Below the pieces are notes generated by a model. That model was not told the DNA's origin and did not search any database. It worked only from the letters and a program-made list of their open reading frames with translations. Made by a program: the position numbers and the translations under genes. A DNA stretch of 23,804 nt from JBFLVQ01 sp040758525 (GTDB lineage: Bacteria; Acidobacteriota; Blastocatellia; Chloracidobacteriales; JADJPF01), in NCBI GenBank assembly GCA_040758525.1, contig JBFLVQ010000067.1, positions 1 to 23,804 of the forward strand. Direction: 5' to 3'. Shown piece by piece: positions 16,601 through 23,804 of the stretch (the first letter of the stretch is position 1; each line of letters starts with the position of its first letter).

Positions 16601-17651
16601 GAGAATAAAGAGTCCAGAGTTGGTCAATCATCCAGAACCTGCTGCTGTCGAGGCAGCACTACACCGTACTCAAGGTAATCTGCTTATTGGGTTGGGAAGG
16701 CCATTAGAGGCCGTCGCTGCTTATCAAAAAGCGCTCGCTATTTGCGAAAAACTGAAAGATCGTTGGGAGTATTCGATTGCACTCTTCAATGTCGGCGATG
16801 CCTATGCACATGCTGGTGACTACAAGAATGCGGTTCGTTACCTTGATGAAGCATTTGCTGATTCCTCGGCGATTGGAGATCGTTGGGGACTGGCTTATGC
16901 CTATCATGCTCGTGCACGTATATGCCTTGAGCAAGGCAATACTGATCGTGCTATGGGAGAAGCCAGCGCAGGATTAAATCTTGCCATTGAGATTGGCGAT
17001 CCAAAAGTGATGTCGATGCTACGTTTGGTAATGGGCCATACACGTCTTGCGCTTGATGATATAGAAGGGGCAGAAAAAGATTTTCATCTTGCTATGCGTG
17101 ATGCCTCACGTGCACAAGCAATCCCAGAGATTATCTGTGCACATCTTGGCATTGCCACTGTCAATCGTCGTCAGGGTCGGTTTCCACCTGCATTGGAAGC
17201 TGCTAAGAGTGGACATGAACTTGCTAAACAGTCCAACTCAGAGGAGACGCTGGCAGCAACCCTACTTACTCTCGGTGAGGTCTATTCTGCCAATGCCGAT
17301 TATAAAGAAGCAGAGAAATGGTATGAGGCTGCGTTGGTAGCCGTCAACCGACTCGGCAATCCTTATAGACGTTTTGAAGTGCTCTCCTCAATCGCTTGGA
17401 TGAATCTCTTGCAGGGAAAATATCAGGATGCCATTCCCCATTTTCAGACTATTCTGCAAGACACTAGTGAAGGTGACGATCTACACCATCGTGGGCTAGC
17501 TTTCCTGGGATTGGCTGAAGTCTATTTCCGCTGTAGCGAAAACGAGAAGGCTTCTGCAGCGGCGCAGGCTGCCTTGAAAGAGTTTGAAGCCTTAGAAGCA
17601 CCTAGACTGATCGTTGCCGTACAGGAGCTATTAGCACGATTTTCCAAGTGA
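13605..17651 (+). CDS. Ser/Thr protein kinase fused to ATPase-like domain and TPR array
   Basis: This cytoplasmic protein has 1348 residues. Residues 7-265 are a Hanks-type kinase with all key elements: GRGGMGAVY, K39 in VAIKV, H129-R-D131 in HRDIKPENIM, D153-F-G, and YLSPEQ with DGRSDIYSLG. Residues 300-650 resemble the AAA/NACHT-like ATPase that often follows such kinases. However, the P-loop reads GGQTGMGK-R (328-336), with Arg where Ser/Thr should bind Mg-ATP. The Walker B region is LILKEMHGAE, where relatives have an LLLEDLHWAD-like pattern. Residues from about 760 to the end are many TPR units. No membrane segment is visible. ATG 13605 is preferred over TTG 13599, which overlaps the prfB stop. 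The gene is probably translated with prfB. Targets are unknown. Confidence 0.9.
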   Translation: MIGSKLAGRYEILLELGRGGMGAVYLAHDPVLDRDVAIKVMPPDRMSKDAEERFQREARIIAKMDHSAIVSVYDFNHHDDRLFFVMPLVHGPNLRTLLQESALTLKDIIEIAIQVADALEYSHTLGVIHRDIKPENIMVARDPNDSVRVKVMDFGVAIASTENRLTESGSLMGTLPYLSPEQASGQDIDGRSDIYSLGAVMYECFTSKPPFTGDWQSILYNILYKQPEPLRARSAIVDEELERIILYCLAKSPKDRPQRARQVSEAFLRYRMKLTAEGETRTVANQPTLKPLPLSAEPTFIGREKELAELQKRLHTVLTGECQLVVIGGQTGMGKRRLLSEFERLAEMRKIRVLHGRFVERQDRAFPYQGFCEVIQDYFRNRKHAIASELPDFSDLSHDLVCLFPMLTEITGLRPASLESCDITVRKAENKTFIFELLAKTLARIGDGKPLVLILKEMHGAEISIEALQYIFRRLGPTPTLIIGSYRTSEVDRHHPLLKMLRNFHEDPRFASLTLGPFSQPEHQRLLESVLGTAKINDELSKHIYEATEGNPLFMMEFVRALRESNHISKDAAGYWTLARGQILDAVLPVTIHQVIERRMDGLPEEHRDILSIASILGKTFEFDDLDLLCEDFASLDDMVDGLVQAGFLEEDRESRGRRLSFASGVMREVLYSGLSYRKRRSLHRKYAQLLEKNYAGRLDRIYHKLMHHFSLGDVAEKAVEYGLKVASKSLEAFSPEEVIKAAKTALEFLEDESWKVDRALEGEARTLLAEAYRMQGNLEHAIKETQKAITIFQQEGILTHTVAALFMAAEIAWTDRRIDETRYWVERGLQLAREVGDSERLAKFLNLGEKVASYRGEYDKANQYRNEAEGLGQGNQLKVAFLTNQQNNKSVDKMGEVLLLHGEYLAAEDAYLTAQEELRFKSEHLSAVDEAKYLLKLAKLAQKLGQYDEALERCLRGIEIVKNEDTLLSASLEALAGLICCSAGLYENAQLWINRGLARIKSPELVNHPEPAAVEAALHRTQGNLLIGLGRPLEAVAAYQKALAICEKLKDRWEYSIALFNVGDAYAHAGDYKNAVRYLDEAFADSSAIGDRWGLAYAYHARARICLEQGNTDRAMGEASAGLNLAIEIGDPKVMSMLRLVMGHTRLALDDIEGAEKDFHLAMRDASRAQAIPEIICAHLGIATVNRRQGRFPPALEAAKSGHELAKQSNSEETLAATLLTLGEVYSANADYKEAEKWYEAALVAVNRLGNPYRRFEVLSSIAWMNLLQGKYQDAIPHFQTILQDTSEGDDLHHRGLAFLGLAEVYFRCSENEKASAAAQAALKEFEALEAPRLIVAVQELLARFSK

Positions 17652-17658
17652 AATAGCA

Positions 17659-17691
17659 GGTTGACTATTACGCTGAGCGTGAATAGCCACC
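17659..17691. terminator. Stem-loop between convergent genes, possible bidirectional terminator
   Basis: CTATTACGC (17665-17673) pairs with GCGT-G-AATAG (17677-17686) around loop TGA with one bulged G. GGT and ACC (17659-17661, 17689-17691) can extend it. It lies between the kinase stop and the converging DUF255 gene and includes the latter's stop codon. There is no T-tract on either side, so intrinsic termination is doubtful. Confidence 0.4.
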
Positions 17692-19755
17692 TAGTTGTGT
17701 TGCCAACTCCTCAGGTGAATTGACTGGCTGTTTACAGGTAAACTTCTCGCATACATATGCGGTTGCCTGTCCATTGATCATTCCACGATCAGCAAGCAAT
17801 GGTATTAATTCTTTGGCGCGAGTATCATTGGCCTCAGCAATCACTACTACTTTATTAGGTAGATAATGACCATAAACGGTAGCAAGCAACGCTTCAGTAT
17901 TAGCCGCCCCTTGCTCGCCGATAATGGCGATCTCTTTGGGTGTAGAGAGATAGAAATCGAGTGCCCCCAGCGTGTGACCAAATCCTGCTGAAAAACGTTC
18001 CAGTACGCGTGTGAGCAGGCTTAATATACGGGTTGCTTTGTGTCCATAGTCTTCATGGTTAAAGATGATCTGCAAACGCAACAGTACATCAATGGCTACT
18101 GAATTGCCAGATGGAGTAGCATTGTCGCTATAGTCCTTACTACGTGCAACTAATTCTTCATGATCTTTGCCAGTAAAGAAGAAACCACCATCTTCATTAT
18201 CCCAAAACTGCTCAATCATCACATCAGCAAAAACACGTGCTTGTTCTAACCAAGAGAGTTTACCAGTGGCTTCATAGAGAGCTATCAATGCATCGATCAT
18301 ATAGGCATAGTCTTCCAGGTAAGCATTGTATTTTGCCTGTCCATCCTTATAGCTGCGTAGCAGCCGACCATCTACATAATTAGTAGAAAGTAGAAATTCA
18401 GTCGCCTTAATGGCAGCCGCGCGATAATCATCGCGTCCTAGCACACGTGCTGCTTCAGCAAAGGAGCGAATCATCATACCATTCCAGGCTGTGAGGATCT
18501 TGTCATCACGTCCTGGGCGTATACGCTGAGCACGTGCTGTAAGCAGTGTTTGTCGTCCTCGTATGAGCGCAGCGTGTAGTTCCTCAATACTGATACCAGC
18601 GATTTTTGCTGCCTCTTTGGCCATCTCATCCTCAGGTTTGGCAACATATAGAATGTTCTTCTCTTCGAAATTTCCTGCCGATGTCACACTGTAATAATTG
18701 ATGAAGGCAGATGCATCTGTACCTAACAAATGCTCGATCTCTTCCTTCTCCCAAATGTAAAACTTGCCTTCTACACCTTCGCTATCGGCATCGAGCGTAG
18801 AGTAGAAACCACCCTGAGGATCGGTCATCTCCGCTAGTACCCAATCGAGTGTCTCTTCAGTTATACGTCTATACATAGGCTTGCCAGTGAGCTGGTAAGC
18901 ACGCAAGTAGACTTGACTAAGTAGCGCGTTATCATAAAGCATCTTCTCAAAATGGGGCACTAGCCACTTTTCATCGGTGGAGTAGCGTGCGAAAGCACCA
19001 CCCAAGTGATCATAGATGCCACCTCGCGCCATATAATCAAGAGTAGTCTCCACCATATCAAGTGCCTCACGGCTTCCAGTACGTGCATAGAAGCGCAAGA
19101 GGAAATTGAGATTCATAGGCTGGGGAAACTTAGGCGCACGTCCAAAGCCACCATTACGACTGTCAAAGTTGCTGGCGAGATTATGATAGGCTTTACGCAA
19201 GATCTCGACTGAGAGCAACTCGCCAGAAGGTCGAAAATTGTTCATATTACGGATCTCATTAAGTAGCTCATGACCACTTACTTCGATCTCATCGCGCTTA
19301 GTATGATAGGCCTCAGCTACCGCTTGAAGTATACGTGGGAAGCCTGGCATACCATAGCGGTCGTTAGGAGGGAAGTAAGTGCCTCCATAAAATGGCACGC
19401 CCTCTGGTGTTAGGAAGACAGTCATAGGCCAGCCGCCATGCCCAGTCATCAACTGTACGGCATTCATATAAATTTGATCTAAATCAGGGCGCTCCTCACG
19501 ATCTACTTTCACACAGACAAAGCGGTCGTTCATCATCTGCGCGATCTCTTGATTCTCGAAAGACTCCCTTTCCATTACATGGCACCAATGACAGGCTGAA
19601 TAGCCGACCGAAAGTAGAATGGGTCTATCTTCATCTTTAGCGCGCGCAAGGGCTTCTTCACCCCAAGGATACCAATCGACAGGGTTATGTGCATGCTGCA
19701 GTAGATAAGGGCTAGTTTCAGAGCTTAACCGATTTGTAAATTTGTGTTCGGCCAC
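17668..19755 (-). CDS. Thioredoxin-domain DUF255 protein (YyaL/spermatogenesis-associated 20 family)
   Basis: This protein has 695 residues, the full family length. The N-terminal 170 residues are a thioredoxin fold with redox-like C55-H-W-C58 in GYSACHWCHVMERESF, preceded by the family hallmark SPYLLQHAHNPVDWYPW. GGWPMTVFLTPEG and GGTYFPP follow. The rest is an alpha/alpha-barrel region resembling glycosidases and N-acylglucosamine 2-epimerases (GGFYSTLDADSEG, LTAWNGMMIRSFAEAA, SGNSVA). Its biochemical role is not established. It starts at GTG 19755 with AAGGAAG (complement of 19763-19769) seven bases upstream. It is the last gene of the leftward group and 146 bases downstream of the 228-residue gene; that gap shows no clear promoter or terminator. 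Confidence 0.92.
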   Translation of the reverse strand: MAEHKFTNRLSSETSPYLLQHAHNPVDWYPWGEEALARAKDEDRPILLSVGYSACHWCHVMERESFENQEIAQMMNDRFVCVKVDREERPDLDQIYMNAVQLMTGHGGWPMTVFLTPEGVPFYGGTYFPPNDRYGMPGFPRILQAVAEAYHTKRDEIEVSGHELLNEIRNMNNFRPSGELLSVEILRKAYHNLASNFDSRNGGFGRAPKFPQPMNLNFLLRFYARTGSREALDMVETTLDYMARGGIYDHLGGAFARYSTDEKWLVPHFEKMLYDNALLSQVYLRAYQLTGKPMYRRITEETLDWVLAEMTDPQGGFYSTLDADSEGVEGKFYIWEKEEIEHLLGTDASAFINYYSVTSAGNFEEKNILYVAKPEDEMAKEAAKIAGISIEELHAALIRGRQTLLTARAQRIRPGRDDKILTAWNGMMIRSFAEAARVLGRDDYRAAAIKATEFLLSTNYVDGRLLRSYKDGQAKYNAYLEDYAYMIDALIALYEATGKLSWLEQARVFADVMIEQFWDNEDGGFFFTGKDHEELVARSKDYSDNATPSGNSVAIDVLLRLQIIFNHEDYGHKATRILSLLTRVLERFSAGFGHTLGALDFYLSTPKEIAIIGEQGAANTEALLATVYGHYLPNKVVVIAEANDTRAKELIPLLADRGMINGQATAYVCEKFTCKQPVNSPEELATQLGGYSRSA

Positions 19756-19901
19756 AACAGTTCTTCCTTTCCTGTGAGCGGATAAATTAGGCTTGCCAGC
19801 AACACGCTAAGCCGTGGCAGTTAGGTATTAACGCTAACAAAGCAACAGAGAGGTTGAATATTAGAATTAATGGCGAGATAACACTAGCTAATTCACCATT
19901 A

Positions 19902-20588
19902 TTATGTTTGACGTTGTTGTCCTTGTTGGCGCTGCTGTTCACGTAATAGCTGTGGAATATCAAATGGAATCTTCCAAATCGCAACATTCACATCAGAAAA
20001 GCTCAACTCTGGTTCAGGTAGACCAAGGATACGACAGACTGTGCAGGCCGCTTCTTTCAAATTGGTCAAAGTAGGTTCTGTAGGTAGCGTAGCAAGATAA
20101 GTAACATAATCATCAATCATATGCTCGACAATCTCAAGTTCGACATTGATATCATAGCGACGAACCTGTGCAAGCAGTGTTGCCACTGAAGCGAGCATAT
20201 CTAGATCCAGGGTCTCTTCATCAGGCTCTATTGCCAAAACTAGCTCAGATATCTCCTCACGCATCATTGCAGGCTCAATCTGGAAGGCAACATCGCTAGC
20301 CCAAATATCTAAGATTGGTGAAGTGGCTTGTATGAAGATCTGACAGCTCTCAGTTGTGACATGTTCATCAAAATAGTAAGTAGAAAAGAGCGGGTCGATC
20401 CGTTCAGCCAGTACGGCCTGACATAGACTAATAAGAATATCAGATTGCCATGCGGTTTGATCTATCTCTAGGATGTGCTCTTGATCAGTCATGCCACGCA
20501 AAGGCGAGCATATCTGTGTCTGTGTACTGGGACGGAAGCGGACCGGTAGCCGTATCCCGAGCTGATCAATCCATTTTTGGTATTTCAT
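19902..20588 (-). CDS. Hypothetical protein, 228 residues, Gln/Arg-rich tail
   Basis: I do not recognise this protein. It is acidic and mostly helical, with no signal peptide or membrane segment. The middle region DILISLCQAVLAERIDPLFS and the following acidic helices (MREEISELVLAIEPDEETLDLDM) have the feel of proteins where a helix carrying a metal-protease motif is followed by a helical region. No HExxH is present here, so no peptidase activity is claimed. The protein ends in a low-complexity tail (REQQRQQGQQRQT). ATG 20588 has GGTGAT (complement of 20594-20599) five bases upstream. It lies downstream of the diguanylate cyclase on the same strand, separated by 196 bases that include a tandem repeat. 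Confidence 0.72.
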   Translation of the reverse strand: MKYQKWIDQLGIRLPVRFRPSTQTQICSPLRGMTDQEHILEIDQTAWQSDILISLCQAVLAERIDPLFSTYYFDEHVTTESCQIFIQATSPILDIWASDVAFQIEPAMMREEISELVLAIEPDEETLDLDMLASVATLLAQVRRYDINVELEIVEHMIDDYVTYLATLPTEPTLTNLKEAACTVCRILGLPEPELSFSDVNVAIWKIPFDIPQLLREQQRQQGQQRQT

Positions 20589-20710
20589 GTTTTATCACCA
20601 GTTCGAATTTGTAAAAAGATCCCCCTCTAGTATCCCTTGATTTGAGGATGTCACAGCATTACGCGTGGATGCACACCAACGTATTTTTATTTCCGAGACC
20701 ATATCACTCA

Positions 20711-20742
20711 ATTGCGTATTGTAGATTGCGTATCGCGGATTG
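20711..20742. repeat. Short 14-bp tandem repeat
   Basis: ATTGCGTATTGTAG (20711-20724) is followed directly by ATTGCGTATCGCGG (20725-20738) and a partial third copy ATTG (20739-20742). The first nine bases are identical. It sits in the 196-base gap between the diguanylate cyclase and the 228-residue gene. Short ATTGCGTAT-type repeats can belong to dispersed intergenic families, but only this copy is visible here. Confidence 0.6.
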
Positions 20743-20784
20743 AAAAGAGCTATCTCCAAATCTACTAGTTACAGTAAATAATTG

Positions 20785-22320
20785 TTACGCAGCACTGATA
20801 TTTTCGTGATAAGCAAGGGCGCGATTACGACCAGCACGTTTAGCCGCATAAAGCGCTTCATCGGCAGCGCGTAACAACTCCTGAGCACTGCTGCCATCAT
20901 AGGGATAGGTTGCATAACCGGCACTGATTGTGACAATACCAGCACCATCAACAGGAGTAGTAGAGACTGTGCGACAGAGTCGCTCAACAACCATTTGCGC
21001 GCGCTGTTTACCTGTCTCCGGTAATAGCAACGCGAACTCATCACCGCCTAATCGTGCAGGTAGGTCCATAGCACGTGCACTTTTACGTAATACCTCGGCA
21101 ATGTGCTTGAGCGCTATATCACCAGCCTGATGGCCACTTCGATCATTGATCTGTTTGAGTCGATCTAGGTCTATTAGTGAGAGCGTAAATGGGTGTGCAT
21201 TACGTTGTGAACGATGTATCTCGATCTCTAAATGTGCGATGAAATGGCGACGATTAGCTAACCCTGAGAGTTCATCAGTGGTAGCGAGATGATGTAATTT
21301 CTCAAACAGTTTGGCATTCTCTACGCCAATTGCAGCCTGGTTAGCAATAAGCGAAAGTATACGCAGATCTTCTTTAGTAAAGCCGCTCGGTTTATTGATC
21401 GCATAAAGGAAACCTATGATTCGTTGGAAGCGTTTAAGCGGCACAACCAATAGGGAGTGCAATATATCCCTACGCGCACGATAATATGGATGCCTGGTGA
21501 GATCATTACTAAGGAAAGCTTGCCCTGTTTTTAGCACTTGTGCTGCGGCACTGCCACTCTCTAAAGGGAAATGGTTATTGGCCGCAGTAGCAGTACGGTA
21601 AGATGGTGTCAGGGCAATTATCTTATTACTATCTTCTACATAGAGCGCCAAAGAACAGCGCTCAGCACCTACCAGTTTGGATGTACGCACAGTCAGCCGT
21701 CGTGACAGCTTTTTTAAATCTGTGACATGGTTGAACACACTATAGATCTGTAATAATCCAGCAAGTTCTGCCATCTTCTCTTGATGAGCTTCGGCAATTA
21801 GTGCATTCATTTTACGCAATTGCTCGGTTGCCTTCTCAAGCTCTGCTACCTTCTCAGTAAGTTGAGCTTGGTATTGCTGTACTTCTTTACGTAAACGTTG
21901 CCGCTCTAAATTGGTTTGAACAATATGCGGTAGGTTGAAGTAATAGTCTACTGTCTTAGGCAGATAGTCACTGGCACCAGCACGTAGACTAGTGACAGCA
22001 AACTCATCATCAATATAGCCTGTGATCATCACTACAGGACAATCGGGTGCTAACTCGCGTATACGACCGAGGGCTTCCAGTCCTGTGCCATCAGGTAGTT
22101 TATGATCTAATAAAATAAGACTAAAAGGAGGATTGGCGCTAACCAGTGCTGTCAGCGCTTCCTGAACTGTGCTAGCGGCTTCAACCTGATAGCCTGGCTC
22201 ACTTGCTTGTAGTGTACGCTGACATAGATAACGATGTGCCGGATCGTCTTCTACAAGTAGGATACGGGGCTTAGCACTAAGGGAAAAAGAATTTTCTCGC
22301 TGGGTCTCGCTCCCATGCAT
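20785..22320 (-). CDS. Response regulator diguanylate cyclase (REC-GAF-GGDEF)
   Basis: This soluble protein has 511 residues and is predicted to make c-di-GMP from two GTP when its receiver is phosphorylated. Residues 18-137 are a receiver with acidic pair D25-D26, phospho-acceptor D72 (LILLDHKLPDG) and K122. A coiled coil spans about 138-185. A GAF domain follows at 190-340 (ERCSLALYVED, SLLVVPLKRF, LIANQAAIGVENA). The GGDEF domain is at 345-505 with intact G425-GDEF. R416-x-x-D419, five residues before that motif, is the classic inhibitory I-site, so product feedback is expected. ATG 22320 has no clear ribosome site, so the start is less certain. A candidate promoter lies at 22378-22406. 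The histidine kinase gene is 121 bases upstream on the same strand. Confidence 0.93.
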   Translation of the reverse strand: MHGSETQRENSFSLSAKPRILLVEDDPAHRYLCQRTLQASEPGYQVEAASTVQEALTALVSANPPFSLILLDHKLPDGTGLEALGRIRELAPDCPVVMITGYIDDEFAVTSLRAGASDYLPKTVDYYFNLPHIVQTNLERQRLRKEVQQYQAQLTEKVAELEKATEQLRKMNALIAEAHQEKMAELAGLLQIYSVFNHVTDLKKLSRRLTVRTSKLVGAERCSLALYVEDSNKIIALTPSYRTATAANNHFPLESGSAAAQVLKTGQAFLSNDLTRHPYYRARRDILHSLLVVPLKRFQRIIGFLYAINKPSGFTKEDLRILSLIANQAAIGVENAKLFEKLHHLATTDELSGLANRRHFIAHLEIEIHRSQRNAHPFTLSLIDLDRLKQINDRSGHQAGDIALKHIAEVLRKSARAMDLPARLGGDEFALLLPETGKQRAQMVVERLCRTVSTTPVDGAGIVTISAGYATYPYDGSSAQELLRAADEALYAAKRAGRNRALAYHENISAA

Positions 22321-22377
22321 AACTGTCTTAGCCGGAACCGTATTTTAAAAATAATTGGTTGTGCCCACTAACCTAGT

Positions 22378-22406
22378 AATATGGGCGATTACGATCAGGC
22401 TATCAA
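22378..22406 (-). promoter_or_regulatory. Candidate promoter of the diguanylate cyclase gene
   Basis: Reading leftward, TTGATA (complement of 22401-22406) and CATATT (complement of 22378-22383) are separated by 17 bases. A GCCCA/TGGGC stem (22363-22367, 22382-22386) overlaps the -10 and start region and might be an operator or part of the leader. The leader would be about 50 bases. Confidence 0.45.
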
Positions 22407-22441
22407 ATCCCGTGCCGCAGATGTGTATCTACTTAATAATA

Positions 22442-23674
22442 CTATTCTGCTGTGGCGGCACGCGCAGCAGTGCTTTTGGCGATAGTAAAATGAAACGCGC
22501 TACCTTTATTGATCTGTCCATCAGCCCAGGCATGGCCACCATGTAGTTGTGCGATCTTTCGCACAATAGGTAAGCCTATACCGGAACCCGGCATATCATG
22601 CACATCACTAAGACGCTGGAAAGGCTCGAAGATCTTCTCACGATAACAGGGATCAAAACCGATCCCGTTGTTGGAGATTGTGAAATGCCAGTTTGTTTCA
22701 CTTTCTTCGCATATTATTTCCACTTTTGGCGTAGCTATATCGCCACGATATTTAATTGCATTGTCAAAGAGATTAGAGAGGATCTGTGCTACTTTATGCA
22801 CATCAGCCTGAATAATTGGTAGACGTGTTTTGATCTCTAAGACCACGCCATGATTTATTGAATCAAACCGTGTCCATACTTCGCGTACCAATCGCTCACA
22901 ATCGACTTCACTAATGTTGAGGTGTGCACGTCCTACTCGGGAGAACTGTAGTAGATCATCGATTAGCGCACTCATCTGGCCAGCACTCTTTTGAATCAGT
23001 TCCAAGTAGTTGAGACCTTCTCCTTCGGTCAGCTTATCATTATATTCTTCTAGCAATACACCAGTGAGCCCCTGAATCGAGACGATCGGAGAACGTAGAT
23101 CATGTGAGACAACATAGACAAAATTCTCTATCTGCTGGTTCTTTTCCTTTAGCTCTGTATTAGCAGCAGCCAGTTCACGTGTACGCTCTTCGACCATTCG
23201 CTCTAACTCGCGATTGATCAATTCTAATTGCCGCTCTCGCTGCTTAGCGATCAATTCTAATCGACGCCGTTCCAATCCGCGTCGTACAGTGTGTTTGAGA
23301 TCCTCTATTATGCAGGGTTTAATCAAGTAGTCATAAGCGCTTTGGCGTAGTGCCGCGATTGCTGATTCGAAAGAGGCATAGCCAGTTAATACAATAGAGA
23401 CAGTGGAAGGAGTATGCAGATGTATATAATCAAGCACATTTATACCACTCACTTTGTCCATGCGTAGATCTGTGAGAACCAGATCAAAACATTCATTAGT
23501 AAGCTTCTCAATGGCTTGCTCACCACTGTTAGCTGTCTCTACTCGATAACCTTCTTGCTCTAGGATCGCGGCGATTGTTAGCAATACATTCTCTTCATCA
23601 TCTATTACCAGTATACGATCAACAACAATCTCTTCTATCGATATTATCTTGCTTAGATCCCTGCCTTGTGTCAT
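22442..23674 (-). CDS. REC-histidine kinase (N-terminal receiver, soluble)
   Basis: This protein has 410 residues. The N-terminal receiver (about 18-135) has its DDEEN acidic pocket, phospho-acceptor D69 (LVLTDLRMD) and K119 (YLIKP). A long charged coiled coil covers about 128-185. The kinase core has H191 in FVYVVSHDLRSP, the N-box NLFDNAIKYR (N305), the G1 box NNGIGFD and the G2 box GSGIGLPIV. No membrane or sensor domain is present, so input must come through the receiver or a partner. The start is placed at ATG 23674, with GGGGGG (complement of 23680-23685) five bases upstream; an alternative lies 11 codons earlier. It probably works with the downstream receiver-diguanylate cyclase (inference from adjacency). 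Confidence 0.92.
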   Translation of the reverse strand: MTQGRDLSKIISIEEIVVDRILVIDDEENVLLTIAAILEQEGYRVETANSGEQAIEKLTNECFDLVLTDLRMDKVSGINVLDYIHLHTPSTVSIVLTGYASFESAIAALRQSAYDYLIKPCIIEDLKHTVRRGLERRRLELIAKQRERQLELINRELERMVEERTRELAAANTELKEKNQQIENFVYVVSHDLRSPIVSIQGLTGVLLEEYNDKLTEGEGLNYLELIQKSAGQMSALIDDLLQFSRVGRAHLNISEVDCERLVREVWTRFDSINHGVVLEIKTRLPIIQADVHKVAQILSNLFDNAIKYRGDIATPKVEIICEESETNWHFTISNNGIGFDPCYREKIFEPFQRLSDVHDMPGSGIGLPIVRKIAQLHGGHAWADGQINKGSAFHFTIAKSTAARAATAE

Positions 23675-23734
23675 GGCTACCCCCCATTGATGAAATCTGC
23701 AAATCACTCAAGTCATTCTTCTGCAATAGCGGTA

Positions 23735-23762
23735 ATTCTAGTCTGGTTTCTACTAGTAACAA
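23735..23762 (-). promoter_or_regulatory. Candidate promoter of the histidine kinase gene
   Basis: Reading leftward, TTGTTA (complement of 23757-23762) and TAGAAT (complement of 23735-23740) are spaced by 16 bases. The start would be near 23728, giving a leader of about 54 bases. The -35 is weak, matching four of six positions. Confidence 0.42.
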
Positions 23763-23804
23763 TCAGCAAGTCTCAGGCAACCAGTTCGCATGCTAGTGCG
23801 AAGT

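Noticed and set aside
22363..22386. GCCCA/TGGGC stem as the terminator of the histidine kinase gene
   Set aside because: No T-tract follows on the leftward strand and the stem overlaps the candidate promoter of the next gene.
1..23804. CRISPR array, prophage, transposon or defence island
   Set aside because: No regularly spaced repeats, transposase or integrase motifs, terminal inverted repeats, or recognisable effector pairs were seen; gene content is housekeeping and signalling.

Overview
The window looks like an ordinary chromosomal stretch from a Gram-negative bacterium of moderate GC. Lnt (lipoprotein N-acylation) and a SPOR-domain protein imply an outer membrane and a peptidoglycan wall. 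A large Ser/Thr kinase fused to an ATPase-like and TPR region, the lnt-prfB neighbourhood and a small HGICxxC zinc protein would fit Acidobacteriota (Blastocatellia-like). That placement is inference from gene content, not a database result. I see no transposase, integrase, phage gene, CRISPR array or rRNA. No gap between genes exceeds 300 bases; the 265-base gap 4943-5207, between two divergent genes, holds no promoter I would defend.

Region 1 (1-4697, +): a polyamine block. The 3' part of a putrescine-type aminotransferase is followed by potA, potB and one long gene that fuses the second permease (PotC) to the substrate-binding protein (PotD). Together they form an uptake transporter next to a catabolic enzyme.

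Region 2 (4715-7546): a small zinc-ribbon protein (-), an HD-domain phosphohydrolase of the dGTPase/SAMHD1 type (+), a ferritin-like protein with a textbook sigma70 promoter (+), and a short unrecognised protein (-) with its own promoter.

Region 3 (7547-8064): a divergent promoter region, then tRNA-Lys(TTT) and tRNA-Glu(TTC), closed by a long hairpin with a T-rich tail.

Region 4 (8102-17651, +): cell-envelope and translation genes. These are a membrane-targeted TolB/FlgO-like TPR protein, an NfeD-like membrane protein overlapping it by 4 bases, a SPOR protein, lnt, and prfB with a complete programmed +1 frameshift that starts inside the end of lnt. A 1348-residue Ser/Thr kinase with an ATPase-like domain (altered Walker A) and a long TPR array starts 2 bases after the prfB stop.

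Region 5 (17668-23674, -): a thioredoxin-like DUF255/YyaL-family protein, an unrecognised 228-residue protein, a REC-GAF-GGDEF diguanylate cyclase and a REC-histidine kinase. The last two look like a soluble signalling pair feeding c-di-GMP.

No complete novel defence or mobile system is evident. The best leads are the PotC-PotD fusion, the kinase with its apparently disabled P-loop, the ferritin-like protein lacking one canonical metal ligand, and several small unrecognised genes with clear expression signals.
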